Notes under the pieces: model-generated
What the model was told of the DNA's origin: nothing
The model's database searches: none
What the model saw: only the letters and a program-made list of their open reading frames with translations
Translations under genes and position numbers: made by a program
NCBI RefSeq assembly: GCF_000164635.1
Contig: NZ_GG770777.1
Location: forward strand, 1,652,058-1,689,343
Direction of reading: 5' to 3'
DNA from: Pseudoroseomonas cervicalis ATCC 49957
GTDB taxonomy: Bacteria > Pseudomonadota > Alphaproteobacteria > Acetobacterales > Acetobacteraceae
DNA length: 37,286 nt
Shown here: piece after piece, positions 30,844 to 37,286 of the stretch
Layout: every line of letters begins with the position of its first letter
Numbering within the stretch: position 1 is the stretch's first letter

Positions 30844-31174
30844 CCGCGTCATCCGCCGCCTGGGGCACAGCGTCAGCGATGCCGGTGTTATCACCTACCA
30901 TGAGCGTGAGGCGACTTGGGCAGAGGCCGATGCAGTGGCCGGGCGGCGGGTGGATCGCCGACGGCTCTACTGCATCATGACCGACGACGACGGCCGCGAC
31001 GCCCTGCATGAGGTGCTGCGCTGGACGCAGCACTGCACCGGCTGCACCGAGGTGCCGGAGATGACCCTTCCTCCAGATCGCGGCCCAGGCTGTCGGGAAT
31101 GCGGCTATCAGGGGCGGGTGCGGAATAGCGTCTGGATCGCCTCAGACCAGGGAGGCGCCGACGATGCCGGGTGA
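30833..31174 (+). CDS. small zinc-ribbon protein, unknown
   Basis: The protein has 113 residues from ATG 30833, overlapping the previous gene by 11 bases. N-terminal SRVIRRLGHSVSDAGVITYH is followed by REATWAEADAVAGRRVDRRR. The C-terminal part has two Cys pairs, HCTGCTE and GCRECGYQGR, that would bind one zinc. Its last residues GGADDAG repeat those of the preceding protein (GGADDAE) because of a 19-base repeat at the gene junctions. Function unknown. It may be a single-domain DNA- or protein-binding factor. Confidence 0.7.
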   Translation: MPNSRVIRRLGHSVSDAGVITYHEREATWAEADAVAGRRVDRRRLYCIMTDDDGRDALHEVLRWTQHCTGCTEVPEMTLPPDRGPGCRECGYQGRVRNSVWIASDQGGADDAG

Positions 31175-31265
31175 TCGCCCCATTTCCTTCGGCTCGGCCC
31201 GCGATGTGTCCGCGGACTGGGCGAGCGCCGCGGCGCCCACTGAACCGGAGGGCGGCGATGGATAG
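31164..31265 (+). CDS. 33-residue ORF between the zinc-ribbon and excisionase genes
   Basis: ATG 31164 with GGGAGG eight bases upstream, stop TAG 31263-31265. The product is MPGDRPISFGSARDVSADWA plus 13 more residues. It overlaps the zinc-ribbon gene by 11 bases and the excisionase start by eight. It could mainly serve to carry ribosomes to the next gene. No conserved feature visible. Confidence 0.45.
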   Translation: MPGDRPISFGSARDVSADWASAAAPTEPEGGDG

Positions 31266-31602
31266 GCGGTTTCTCAGCCTCAGCGAGGCCGCTGCCTATG
31301 TCGGCGTCGGGCAGGATCTGTTTGCCGCGGAGGTCGAGGCCGGCATGTGGCCACGTCCCCTGCGGCGCGGCCGAACGGGGCGCCGCCTCACCTGGGACCG
31401 CAAGCTGCTGGACGCCAGGGCCGACGCGCTCGGCCAGGAGCATGGAGGCGCGCCGCAGCCCCCGCCAGCACCCGATGCCGCAGACCTCGGTCACCAACAG
31501 CCCGCTGGCCCTGCCAGCCGGGAAGCCGAATTGCTCAGAAGGATTGCCAGCCGCCATGACGGCCAAGCCGCCGCCGGCCGAGGACGTGCCCGCCGGACTT
31601 AA
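31258..31602 (+). CDS. AlpA-like excisionase / HTH_17 protein
   Basis: The protein has 114 residues from ATG 31258. The first 55 are an excisionase-type winged helix: MDRRFLSLSEAAAYVGVGQD, LFAAEVEAGMWPRPLRRGRT and RRLTWDRKLLDARAD. The tail is Pro/Ala-rich, longer than in most Xis proteins. It overlaps the integrase by 47 bases. By analogy it binds beside the attachment site and directs the integrase towards excision, or it acts as a small regulator. Confidence 0.8.
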   Translation: MDRRFLSLSEAAAYVGVGQDLFAAEVEAGMWPRPLRRGRTGRRLTWDRKLLDARADALGQEHGGAPQPPPAPDAADLGHQQPAGPASREAELLRRIASRHDGQAAAGRGRARRT

Positions 31603-32722
31603 GCCCATCCGCAAGCGTCTCGCGGATGGAAGCTTTCGCACCTACTACTTCGACCGCCGCACGGGCACCGCCCTTGGGACGGATCGCGCCGTGGCGATTG
31701 AGCGCCTCCGCGACATGCGCGAGGAAGCGCTTGCCCCTCCCGCCGTGGAGCCGGGCAGCTTTGAGGCCCTGGTTTCCGCCTTTCGGGCCTCGCCGGAGTA
31801 TCTCGACAAGCGGGCCACCACCCGGCAGCAGTATGCCTACGAGATGACGGAGCTGCTGCGCGACCTGCATGGCAGCCTCCTGTCCGACATCACGCCGGCG
31901 GTGGTCTATGCCATCCGTGACCGGACGGCCGCCGCCGGCCATCGCCACAAGGCCAACAGCCTCATCCGCATGCTCCGCATCCTGTTCGGATTCGCCAAGC
32001 GCCGCGGGCTGGCGGCGACAAAGCCCACCGATGACGTGCCCCTGATCGCGGTGGAGCCCCGGACGGCCGTCTGGACCCCGCAGCAGATCGAGGCATTCCT
32101 GACCGGTGCCCGCCCCAGCCTGCAGGCTGGCATGGCGCTCCTGCTCTACACGGTGCAGCGCCTCTCGGACGTGATGGCGCTGACGAGGGAGAACCTCCAC
32201 GAAAACCCGGCGGATGGGCGGCTGTGGATCGGGCTACGGCAGCGGAAGACCTCCGCCCTGGTCTGGACGCCCTGCCACCAGCGCCTGGCGGCAATCTTGA
32301 GGGCCTTGCCGCCCGAGCAGCACCACCTGGTCCCCTCGCCCACCGGCCTGCCCTGGCCCAAGCGCAATTTCGCCCGGTCGTGGGACGCGCACCTGCAGCG
32401 CCGCAACAAGCAGCTGGCGGAGCAGGGCTTGCCCCTGATTCCGGCGCTTCAGCGCCGCGACCTGCGCCGCACGGGGATGGTGCAGATGGCCCTGGCCGGC
32501 GCCACGCCAAACCAGATCGCGGCCGTATCAGGGCACAGCATCGACCAGACCATGAAGATCCTGGACGTCTACATCCCACGTCGGGGCGACGTAGCAGCGG
32601 GCGCCATCACGGCCTGGGAATCGAGTCCCGGCGGAGAGACCTTCTCGGCCTTCGAAAAAGGGGGCGGAAACCAGTTTCCGGTTACCGGAAACCGGAAAAC
32701 GAGCAGTTCGGTAAAGACTTGA
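31556..32722 (+). CDS. int: tyrosine-recombinase integrase
   Basis: The protein has 388 residues. ATG 31556 was chosen because upstream codons overlap the excisionase and lose the family start. An N-terminal arm-binding part leads to a core-binding domain around residues 65-165 (EYLDKRATTRQQYAYEMTEL). The catalytic domain has Arg202 in TVQRLSDVMAL, Lys231 in RQRKTSALV, RRDLRRTGM with Arg304, His327 in SGHSID and nucleophile Tyr339 in LDVYIPRR. The usual His of the H..R box is Arg301. The gene ends seven bases from the tRNA-Arg 3' end, the standard layout for a tRNA-targeting integrase. Confidence 0.95.
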   Translation: MTAKPPPAEDVPAGLKPIRKRLADGSFRTYYFDRRTGTALGTDRAVAIERLRDMREEALAPPAVEPGSFEALVSAFRASPEYLDKRATTRQQYAYEMTELLRDLHGSLLSDITPAVVYAIRDRTAAAGHRHKANSLIRMLRILFGFAKRRGLAATKPTDDVPLIAVEPRTAVWTPQQIEAFLTGARPSLQAGMALLLYTVQRLSDVMALTRENLHENPADGRLWIGLRQRKTSALVWTPCHQRLAAILRALPPEQHHLVPSPTGLPWPKRNFARSWDAHLQRRNKQLAEQGLPLIPALQRRDLRRTGMVQMALAGATPNQIAAVSGHSIDQTMKILDVYIPRRGDVAAGAITAWESSPGGETFSAFEKGGGNQFPVTGNRKTSSSVKT

Positions 32723-32729
32723 AAAGGCA

Positions 32730-32780
32730 TGTCCCCGGCGGGATTCGAACCCACGGCCCCCAGATTAGGAATCTGGTGCT
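32730..32780. other. prophage-host junction (attachment site in tRNA 3' half)
   Basis: All sequence to the left is phage, the integrase stops at 32722, and the tRNA begins at 32730 on its 3' side. The recombination core must therefore lie in the tRNA 3' half, probably between the anticodon arm and the discriminator base. The partner copy is outside the window, so the exact core length cannot be given. Confidence 0.65.
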
Positions 32781-32803
32781 CTATCCGGCTGAGCTACGGA
32801 GAC
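32730..32803 (-). tRNA. tRNA-Arg (anticodon CCT)
   Basis: A full cloverleaf can be folded on the minus strand. The acceptor GTCTCCG pairs with CGGGGAC (one G-U pair), the D arm is GCTC/GAGC, the anticodon arm CCAGA-TTCCTAA-TCTGG gives CCT, and the T arm is GTGGG-TTCGAAT-CCCGC. The discriminator is A and CCA is not encoded. It is 74 bases and serves as the phage integration site. Confidence 0.95.
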
Positions 32804-32868
32804 GCCGCGCGCAGGATAGCGGAGTTCGCCGCGCAACGGAACCGGGCCCGGCCCGGTGGCGGCGCGCC

Positions 32869-33819
32869 TCAGCCGCGGCGGCGGAAGCGCTCCACCGCCG
32901 CCACCAGCGCCACCCGCACGCCCGGCTCCAGCGCCGAATGCCCGGCATCGGGGATCACGGTCAGCCGCGCCTTCGGCCAGGCGGCCGCCAGGTCGAAGGC
33001 GCTCTCGGCCGGGCAGACCATGTCGTAGCGGCCCTGCACGATCTCCGCCGGCAGATGCGCGATGCGCGCCATGTGGCCGAGCAGCCCCTCCGGCGGCAGG
33101 AACAGGTCGTGGGCGAAGTAGTGCGCCTCGATCCGGGCGAGGCCCAGCGCCGTGCGGTCCTGCGCGAAGCTCGCCACCGTCTCCGGGCTCGGCATCAGCG
33201 TGCTGCACAGCCCCTCATACTGGCTCCAGGCGCGGGCGGCGGCGAAATGCACCTGCGGGTCCGGGTCGGTCAGCCGCGCCAGATAGGCGGTCAGCAGGTC
33301 GCCGCGCTCGGCCTCGGGGATGTGCTCGGCGAATTGCGCCCAGGCATCGGGGAAGACGCGGCGCATGCCGTAGAGGAACCACTCCACCTCCGCCGCGCGG
33401 CCGAGGAAGACGCCGCGCAGCACGCAGCCCTGCACCCGCTCGGGGTGGGCCTGGGCATAGGCCAGCGCCAGCGTCGAGCCCCAGGAGCCGCCGAACAGCA
33501 GCCAGCCCTCGATGCCGAGGAAGCGGCGCAGCGTCTCGATATCGGCCACCAGGTTCGGCGTGGTGTTGCCGGCGAGCTCGCCCAGCGGGCGGGAGCGGCC
33601 GGAGCCGCGCTGGTCGAAGATGATGATGCGCCAATGCGCGGGGTCGAAGAAGCGGCGATGCACCGCCCCCGCCCCGGCCCCCGGCCCGCCATGCAGGAAC
33701 AGCACCGGCTGGCCCTGCGGATTGCCCACCTGCTCCCAGTACATGACATGCCCGCCGGACAACGGCAGCAGGCCGGTCTCGTAGGGTGCGATATCGGGGA
33801 AGAGGTCGCCGCGCGGCAT
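32869..33819 (-). CDS. pip: proline iminopeptidase
   Basis: The protein has 316 residues from ATG 33819 (MPRGDLFPDIAPYETGLLPL). The alpha/beta hydrolase signature is complete: HGGPG oxyanion-hole motif at 43-47, FDQRGSGRS near 68, nucleophile Ser112 in GGSWGS, a late Asp in GRYDMVCP and His in DAGHSALEPG. Length and motifs match bacterial Pip, a cytoplasmic enzyme that releases N-terminal proline from short peptides. A long reading frame continues upstream to 35031, but the section beyond 33819 is antisense to two other genes. First host gene beyond the prophage. Confidence 0.95.
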   Translation of the reverse strand: MPRGDLFPDIAPYETGLLPLSGGHVMYWEQVGNPQGQPVLFLHGGPGAGAGAVHRRFFDPAHWRIIIFDQRGSGRSRPLGELAGNTTPNLVADIETLRRFLGIEGWLLFGGSWGSTLALAYAQAHPERVQGCVLRGVFLGRAAEVEWFLYGMRRVFPDAWAQFAEHIPEAERGDLLTAYLARLTDPDPQVHFAAARAWSQYEGLCSTLMPSPETVASFAQDRTALGLARIEAHYFAHDLFLPPEGLLGHMARIAHLPAEIVQGRYDMVCPAESAFDLAAAWPKARLTVIPDAGHSALEPGVRVALVAAVERFRRRG

Positions 33820-33933
33820 GGCGCGATCTTTGGCGCGACCGGACCGGCCGCGCAACACCGCGGCCGCGGCGATGACCGCTTTTGCGCGCCGCCGCCCCTT
33901 CGCGCCGGGCGGCTTCGTGCCTAGCTTGGGGGG

Positions 33934-34713
33934 ATGGCGACCTCCTCCACCCCTGCCGGCTCTCCCTCCGCCGGTTCCAAGCCCGGCGGCGCCCCCGGCG
34001 GCCTGCGCTGCGCCGTCTGCGGGGGCGAGAGCCGCCAGCCCCCCTTCCGCCCCGGCCCGCCCGAACAGGCGCCCGATCTCGACCTGCGCCCCGGCGAGCC
34101 GCTGCGCGGCACCATGGCGCGCTGGCTGCAGCAATGCCCGCATTGCGCCTATGCCGCCCCCGACATCGGCCGCGCCCATCCGGCGGCGGCCGAGGCCGTG
34201 GCCGCCGCCCCCTTCCGCGCGCTGATCGCCGACACCAGCCACCCGCCCCTGGCCCGCCGCTTCCTGGCCTGGGCGCATGTGCTGGAGGAGACCGGCGCGC
34301 TGCACGCCGCCGCCGAGGCGACGCTGCACGCCGCCTGGGTGGCCGACGACATGAACCGCCCCGACCTGGCCGCGCATTGGCGGCAGGAGGCGGTGGCGCT
34401 GTGGCGCGGCGGCCCGCCGCTGGATGCCGAGCAGAATGTGCGGGTGATCGACGCGCTGCGCCGCGCCGAGGCCTGGGAGGATGCCGCCGCCACCGCCCGC
34501 CACCTGGCCGAGAGCCGGCCGGAGGAGGCGGTGGCCCAGGTGGTGGCGCTGGAGCTGCGGCTGATCGCCCAGCGCGATGCCGGGCGGCATACCCTGGCCA
34601 GCGCCCTGCCGCCGCCCTCGCAGCAGCGGCGGCACCAGGCGCACCGGCGCGGCCAGCCGCCGGCCGGGCCGGGGCTGTGGCAGCGCATCGCCGGGCTGTT
34701 CCGCCGCCGATAG
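33934..34713 (+). CDS. zinc-ribbon plus helical-repeat protein, unknown
   Basis: The protein has 259 residues. A Ser/Gly/Pro N-terminus is followed by CAVCGGE (about 26) and CPHCAY (about 68), two Cys pairs likely to bind a metal. The rest is helical in pairs: HPPLARRFLAWAHVLEETGA, AEATLHAAWVADDMNRPDLA and VRVIDALRRAEAWEDAAATA, much like tetratricopeptide repeats. The C-terminus is basic (LWQRIAGLFRRR). Similar proteins are common in alphaproteobacteria and I know no assigned role. A GGGGGG site precedes the ATG. Confidence 0.8.
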   Translation: MATSSTPAGSPSAGSKPGGAPGGLRCAVCGGESRQPPFRPGPPEQAPDLDLRPGEPLRGTMARWLQQCPHCAYAAPDIGRAHPAAAEAVAAAPFRALIADTSHPPLARRFLAWAHVLEETGALHAAAEATLHAAWVADDMNRPDLAAHWRQEAVALWRGGPPLDAEQNVRVIDALRRAEAWEDAAATARHLAESRPEEAVAQVVALELRLIAQRDAGRHTLASALPPPSQQRRHQAHRRGQPPAGPGLWQRIAGLFRRR

Positions 34714-34757
34714 AAGGCGCCGCGCGGGCTTGCTTTCACGGCCATGGCGGCGCATCT

Positions 34758-34775
34758 GGAACACTATAACGTTCC
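34758..34775. promoter_or_regulatory. dyad upstream of the ZnuA-like gene, possible metalloregulator site
   Basis: GGAACACTATAACGTTCC has 5-base matching arms and a TATA centre, 14 of 18 bases symmetric. It ends 11 bases before the ATG of a metal-uptake gene. A Zur or related site is possible. It does not match a consensus exactly. Confidence 0.35.
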
Positions 34776-34786
34776 TGGAGACCGCC

Positions 34787-35722
34787 ATGCAGCGCCGCGC
34801 CTTGCTGGGCCTCGCCCTCGCCTCCCCCTTCCTCGGCCGCGCCGCCCTCGCCCAGGGGGCGCCCCTGCCGGTCGTCGCCTCCTTCTCCATCCTGGGCGAC
34901 ATGGTGCGGCAGATCGGCGGCGACGCCGTGGCCGTGCGCAGCATCGCCGGGCCCGATGTGGACGCGCACAGCTTCCAGCCCCGCCCCTCCGACGCCCAGG
35001 CGCTGCGCGAGGCGAAGCTGCTGGTGCGCAACGGCCTCGGCTTCGACCCCTGGGTGGACCGGCTGGCCCGCTCCGCCGGCTATGCCGGCACCGTCGCCAC
35101 CGCGACCGAGGGCGTCACCCCCCGCAGGATGGAGGAGGCCGGGCACAGCCATGGCCACGGGCACAGCCACGGGCATGGCCACAGCCATGGCAGCGAGGAC
35201 CCGCATGCCTGGCAGGACCTGCGCAACGGCCAGATCTACGCCCGCACCATCGGCGAGGCCCTGGCCAAGGCCGACCCCGCCCGCGCCGAGACCTTCCGCG
35301 CCGCCGCCACCGCCTATGCCGGGCGCCTCGGCGCGCTCGACGCCTGGGTGCGGGAGCAGATCGCCACCGTGCCCGAGGCGCGGCGCAAGGTCGTCACCAG
35401 CCACGACGCCTTCGGCTATTTCGGCACCGCCTATGGCGTGCGCTTCCTGGCGCCCCAAGGGGTCAGCACCGAGAGCGAACCCTCCGCCGCCCAGGTGGCG
35501 CGGCTGATCCGCACCCTGAAGCAGGAGAACATCACCGCCCTCTTCCTGGAGAACATGGCCAACCCGGCCACGCTGAACCGCCTGGCGGCGGAGGCGGGGG
35601 TGACGGTGCGTGGCAAGCTCTATGCCGATGCGCTCTCCGCCGCGGACGGGCCGGCGCCGACCTATGAGGCCATGGTGCGGCACAATGTCGGGCTGCTGGT
35701 GCCGGCGATGCGCGGGAACTGA
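34787..35722 (+). CDS. zinc/manganese ABC transporter substrate-binding protein (ZnuA-like)
   Basis: The protein has 311 residues. A signal peptide is clear: MQRRALLGLALASPFLGRAA then LAQG, with two Arg, a hydrophobic core and an A-x-A type end. The mature part starts PVVASFSILGDMVRQIGGDA. Metal ligands fit the cluster-9 family: His61 in DAHSFQPRPSD, His140 in EDPHAWQDL, His near 206 in TSHDAFGYF and a late Asp in LYADAL. A His-rich loop spans 120-140 (GHSHGHGHSHGHGHSHG), typical of zinc rather than manganese binders. The matching permease and ATPase genes are not in the window. Confidence 0.92.
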   Translation: MQRRALLGLALASPFLGRAALAQGAPLPVVASFSILGDMVRQIGGDAVAVRSIAGPDVDAHSFQPRPSDAQALREAKLLVRNGLGFDPWVDRLARSAGYAGTVATATEGVTPRRMEEAGHSHGHGHSHGHGHSHGSEDPHAWQDLRNGQIYARTIGEALAKADPARAETFRAAATAYAGRLGALDAWVREQIATVPEARRKVVTSHDAFGYFGTAYGVRFLAPQGVSTESEPSAAQVARLIRTLKQENITALFLENMANPATLNRLAAEAGVTVRGKLYADALSAADGPAPTYEAMVRHNVGLLVPAMRGN

Positions 35723-35731
35723 CAGGACAGG

Positions 35732-35779
35732 CCAGGGGCGCCGCCCCTGGACCCCGCCGGGGTGGCAGGGCCACCCCGG
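35732..35779. terminator. two tandem GC hairpins between convergent genes
   Basis: CCAGGGGC / GCCCCTGG (35732-35739 and 35743-35750, loop three bases) and CCGGGGTGGC / GCCACCCCGG (35757-35766 and 35770-35779, loop three bases) are perfect stems. No T run follows. They lie between two convergent genes and probably end transcription on both strands. They may also belong to a dispersed palindrome family of this genome. Confidence 0.65.
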
Positions 35780-35788
35780 ACCCCGCCT

Positions 35789-36136
35789 TCAGTCCACAGG
35801 CAAGAAGATGAACACCACGGCGGCGATCAGGCAGCCCATCGCGGCCAGATAGGTCCAGCGCAGCGGCTCCCCCAGCACCATCACCGAGAAGCCGCCGAAC
35901 ACCATCAGCGTGATCACCTCCTGCATCACCTTCAGCTGCTGGCCCGTATAGGCGCCATAGCCGATGCGGTTGGCCGGCACCGCCAGGCAGTACTCGAAGA
36001 AGGCGATGCCCCAGCTGATCAGCACCGCCATCCAGAGCGGCCAGGAAGGCTGCTTCAGATGGCCATACCAGGCCCAGGTCATGACGATGTTGGAGCCGAC
36101 CAGCAGCAGCGGCGGCAGCAGCAGGGCAAGGTTCAT
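35789..36136 (-). CDS. DUF486 small membrane protein (DMT-related)
   Basis: The protein has 115 residues from ATG 36136 (MNLALLLPPLLLVGSNIVMT). Four membrane spans can be drawn: 3-20, 34-52, 70-90 and 95-113. Between them are the conserved WAWYGHLKQPSWPLWMAVLI, EYCLAVPANRIGYGAYTGQQ and LKVMQEVITLMVFGGFSVMV. These match DUF486 members, small proteins related to drug/metabolite transporters. An ATG at 36220 would add a Pro/Arg-rich stretch and is not preferred. Substrate unknown. Confidence 0.9.
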   Translation of the reverse strand: MNLALLLPPLLLVGSNIVMTWAWYGHLKQPSWPLWMAVLISWGIAFFEYCLAVPANRIGYGAYTGQQLKVMQEVITLMVFGGFSVMVLGEPLRWTYLAAMGCLIAAVVFIFLPVD

Positions 36137-36390
36137 CGGGGCATCCCGGTTCGGTGGCACCACCCCGCGAGGCGGGGCGGGGGCGGCAAGGAGAGGCTGG
36201 CGCCGGCCAGGGCCAAGCATGCCACGCCGGCCCTGCCAACGCCCGCTCGCGCCGCTGTTTTCCGCGTGGCGGGAACTTCACCCGCAGGCCATCCATGCCG
36301 GGGCGCGGGGCGCCTTTCCTCTTGCCTCGGCAGGGCGCCGGGCCTAACCAGCCGGCTTCTCAGGCTTTCAGGAACAGGGAAAGGGTCCGC
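36137..36390. other. 254-base stretch upstream of accD without a gene
   Basis: No credible reading frame or RNA gene is seen. It separates two divergent genes (DUF486 on the minus strand, accD on the plus) and must hold both promoters, though none is clear. A purine-rich GGGAAAGGG site lies before the accD start. Confidence 0.5.
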
Positions 36391-37286
36391 ATGAACTGGA
36401 TCAGCGAATGGGCGCTGCCGAAGATCCAGACATGGCTCGGCCGCAAGGAGGTGCCGGACAATCTCTGGCACAAATGCCCCGCCTGCGAGCAGATGATCTT
36501 CCACCGCGACCTCGAGCGCGCGCAGCATGTCTGCACCCATTGCGGGCACCACATGCGCATCCCCGCCGCCAAGCGGATCGAATACACGCTCGACGCCGGC
36601 TTCCAGCGCATCGAGCTGCCCAAGGCGCCCGCCGACCCGCTGCGCTTCCGCGACCAGCGCCGCTACGCCGACCGGCTGAAGGAGGCGCAGGCGAAATCCG
36701 GCATGGATGACGCCGTCGCCGTCGCCCATGGCACCATCGAGGGCCGCCGCGCCGTCGTCGCCGCCTTCGAGTTCGGCTTCATGGCCGGCTCGATGAGCCC
36801 CGGCGTGGGCGAGGCGCTGGTCACCGCCGCGCGGCTGGCCGTGCTGCAGGACGCGCCGCTGATCGTCTTCACCGCCTCGGGCGGCGCCCGCATGCAGGAA
36901 GGCGCGCTGAGCCTGATGCAGATGCCGCGCACCGTCATCGCCGCGCAGATGGTGAAGGAGGCCGGCCTGCCCTTCATCGTCGTGCTGTGCGACCCGACCA
37001 CCGGCGGCGTCACCGCCAGCTTCGCCATGCTGGGCGACATCCAGATCGCCGAGCCCGGCGCGCTGATCGGCTTCGCCGGCGCCCGCGTCATCGAGCAGAC
37101 GGTGCGCGAGAAGCTGCCCGAGGGCTTCCAGCGCGCCGAATACCTGCTGGAGCACGGCATCCTCGACATGGTGGTCAAGCGCGGCGCGATGCGCGAGACG
37201 CTGGCCCATGTCATCGGCCTGCTGCGCGAGCCGCTGCTGCCCGAGGCGGCGCCCGAGCCCGCCCTGGCCGAGGCCGCCGCGCCCGA
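36391..37286 (+). CDS. accD: acetyl-CoA carboxylase carboxyltransferase beta subunit (cut by window edge)
   Basis: 298 residues are seen, and the frame is open to the right edge. The N-terminal zinc ribbon has Cys29, Cys32, Cys48 and Cys51 (CPAC and CTHC). The crotonase-type core follows: FEFGFMAGSMSPGVGEALVT, FTASGGARMQEGALSLMQMP (oxyanion GGARM), DPTTGGVTASFAMLGDIQIA and GFAGARVIEQTVREKLPEGF. The last part is an acidic Ala/Pro tail, common in alphaproteobacterial AccD. It transfers carboxyl from biotin to acetyl-CoA in fatty acid synthesis, with AccA. The host gene, with its ATG at 36391, is preceded by a GGGAAAGGG site. Confidence 0.97.
   Translation, partial: MNWISEWALPKIQTWLGRKEVPDNLWHKCPACEQMIFHRDLERAQHVCTHCGHHMRIPAAKRIEYTLDAGFQRIELPKAPADPLRFRDQRRYADRLKEAQAKSGMDDAVAVAHGTIEGRRAVVAAFEFGFMAGSMSPGVGEALVTAARLAVLQDAPLIVFTASGGARMQEGALSLMQMPRTVIAAQMVKEAGLPFIVVLCDPTTGGVTASFAMLGDIQIAEPGALIGFAGARVIEQTVREKLPEGFQRAEYLLEHGILDMVVKRGAMRETLAHVIGLLREPLLPEAAPEPALAEAAAP

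Noticed and set aside
32224-33924. Long plus-strand frame across the end of the integrase, the tRNA and the iminopeptidase
   Set aside because: It crosses a tRNA gene and is antisense to pip. Composition is not protein-like.
33820-35031. Upstream extension of the iminopeptidase frame to 35031
   Set aside because: It runs antisense through two well-supported plus-strand genes. The Pip family begins at MPRGDLF (33819).
35150-35200. CAYGGCCAC-type tandem repeat as a possible DNA repeat element
   Set aside because: It simply encodes the His-rich metal-binding loop of the ZnuA-like protein.

Overview
The window is a very GC-rich piece of an alphaproteobacterial chromosome. The right-hand host genes (proline iminopeptidase, a ZnuA-type metal-binding protein with a His-rich loop, a DUF486 membrane protein and accD) and the codon use fit Acetobacteraceae such as Roseomonas, although no single marker fixes the genus. 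Positions 1 to about 32729 are most of a prophage inserted at the 3' end of a tRNA-Arg(CCT) gene (32730-32803). The rest is host sequence. The prophage continues past the left edge: a receptor-binding tail gene is cut there, and no holin, endolysin or second attachment site is seen.

The late region (1-20223, all minus strand) is a clean mosaic. The head module has lambda-type gene order: Nu1-like small terminase, GpA large terminase, gpW, portal, S49 protease, a separate scaffold-like gene, decoration protein D, capsid protein E and head completion genes. The tail module is contractile and collinear with phage Mu genes 37 to 48: gp37-like, DUF2635, sheath, tube, chaperone with a probable -1 frameshift product, tape measure with a lysozyme domain, gp43 (here split in two genes), gp44 hub, gp45 spike, gp46, gp47, gp48 and fibre. 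A GpZ/HK97 gp10-like gene and a stand-alone HAD phosphatase lie upstream of the terminase, and the stretch before the terminase is the best cos candidate.

The leftward early operon (24227 to 20371, minus) carries an HTH protein, a small Trp-rich ORF, a protein of unknown role, a P-loop replication ATPase, an array of eleven GTTACC/GGTAAC hexamers and a possible late regulator. It ends at a rho-independent terminator. The switch region (24228-25997) has a YdaS/Cro-like protein divergent from an XRE repressor, three copies of one 17-bp operator, a separate pair of 13-bp inverted repeats, and a membrane-anchored WYL-like protein. A run of five strong hairpins (24357-24539) precedes the WYL-like gene, and the last one reaches into its ribosome binding site.

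The rightward operon (25998-32722, plus) is a tightly overlapped series: three unknown proteins, a small helical protein, a MarR-like regulator, an HTH protein broken at a run of ten C, a ParB-like protein with a SAP-like end, a tiny membrane peptide, an all-alpha NTP pyrophosphohydrolase (DUF550 type), a zinc-ribbon protein, an AlpA-like excisionase and a tyrosine integrase that stops 7 bases from the tRNA. The strongest candidate for something new is the five-hairpin leader with its WYL-like membrane gene. Next come the GTTACC iteron array and the C10 tract.
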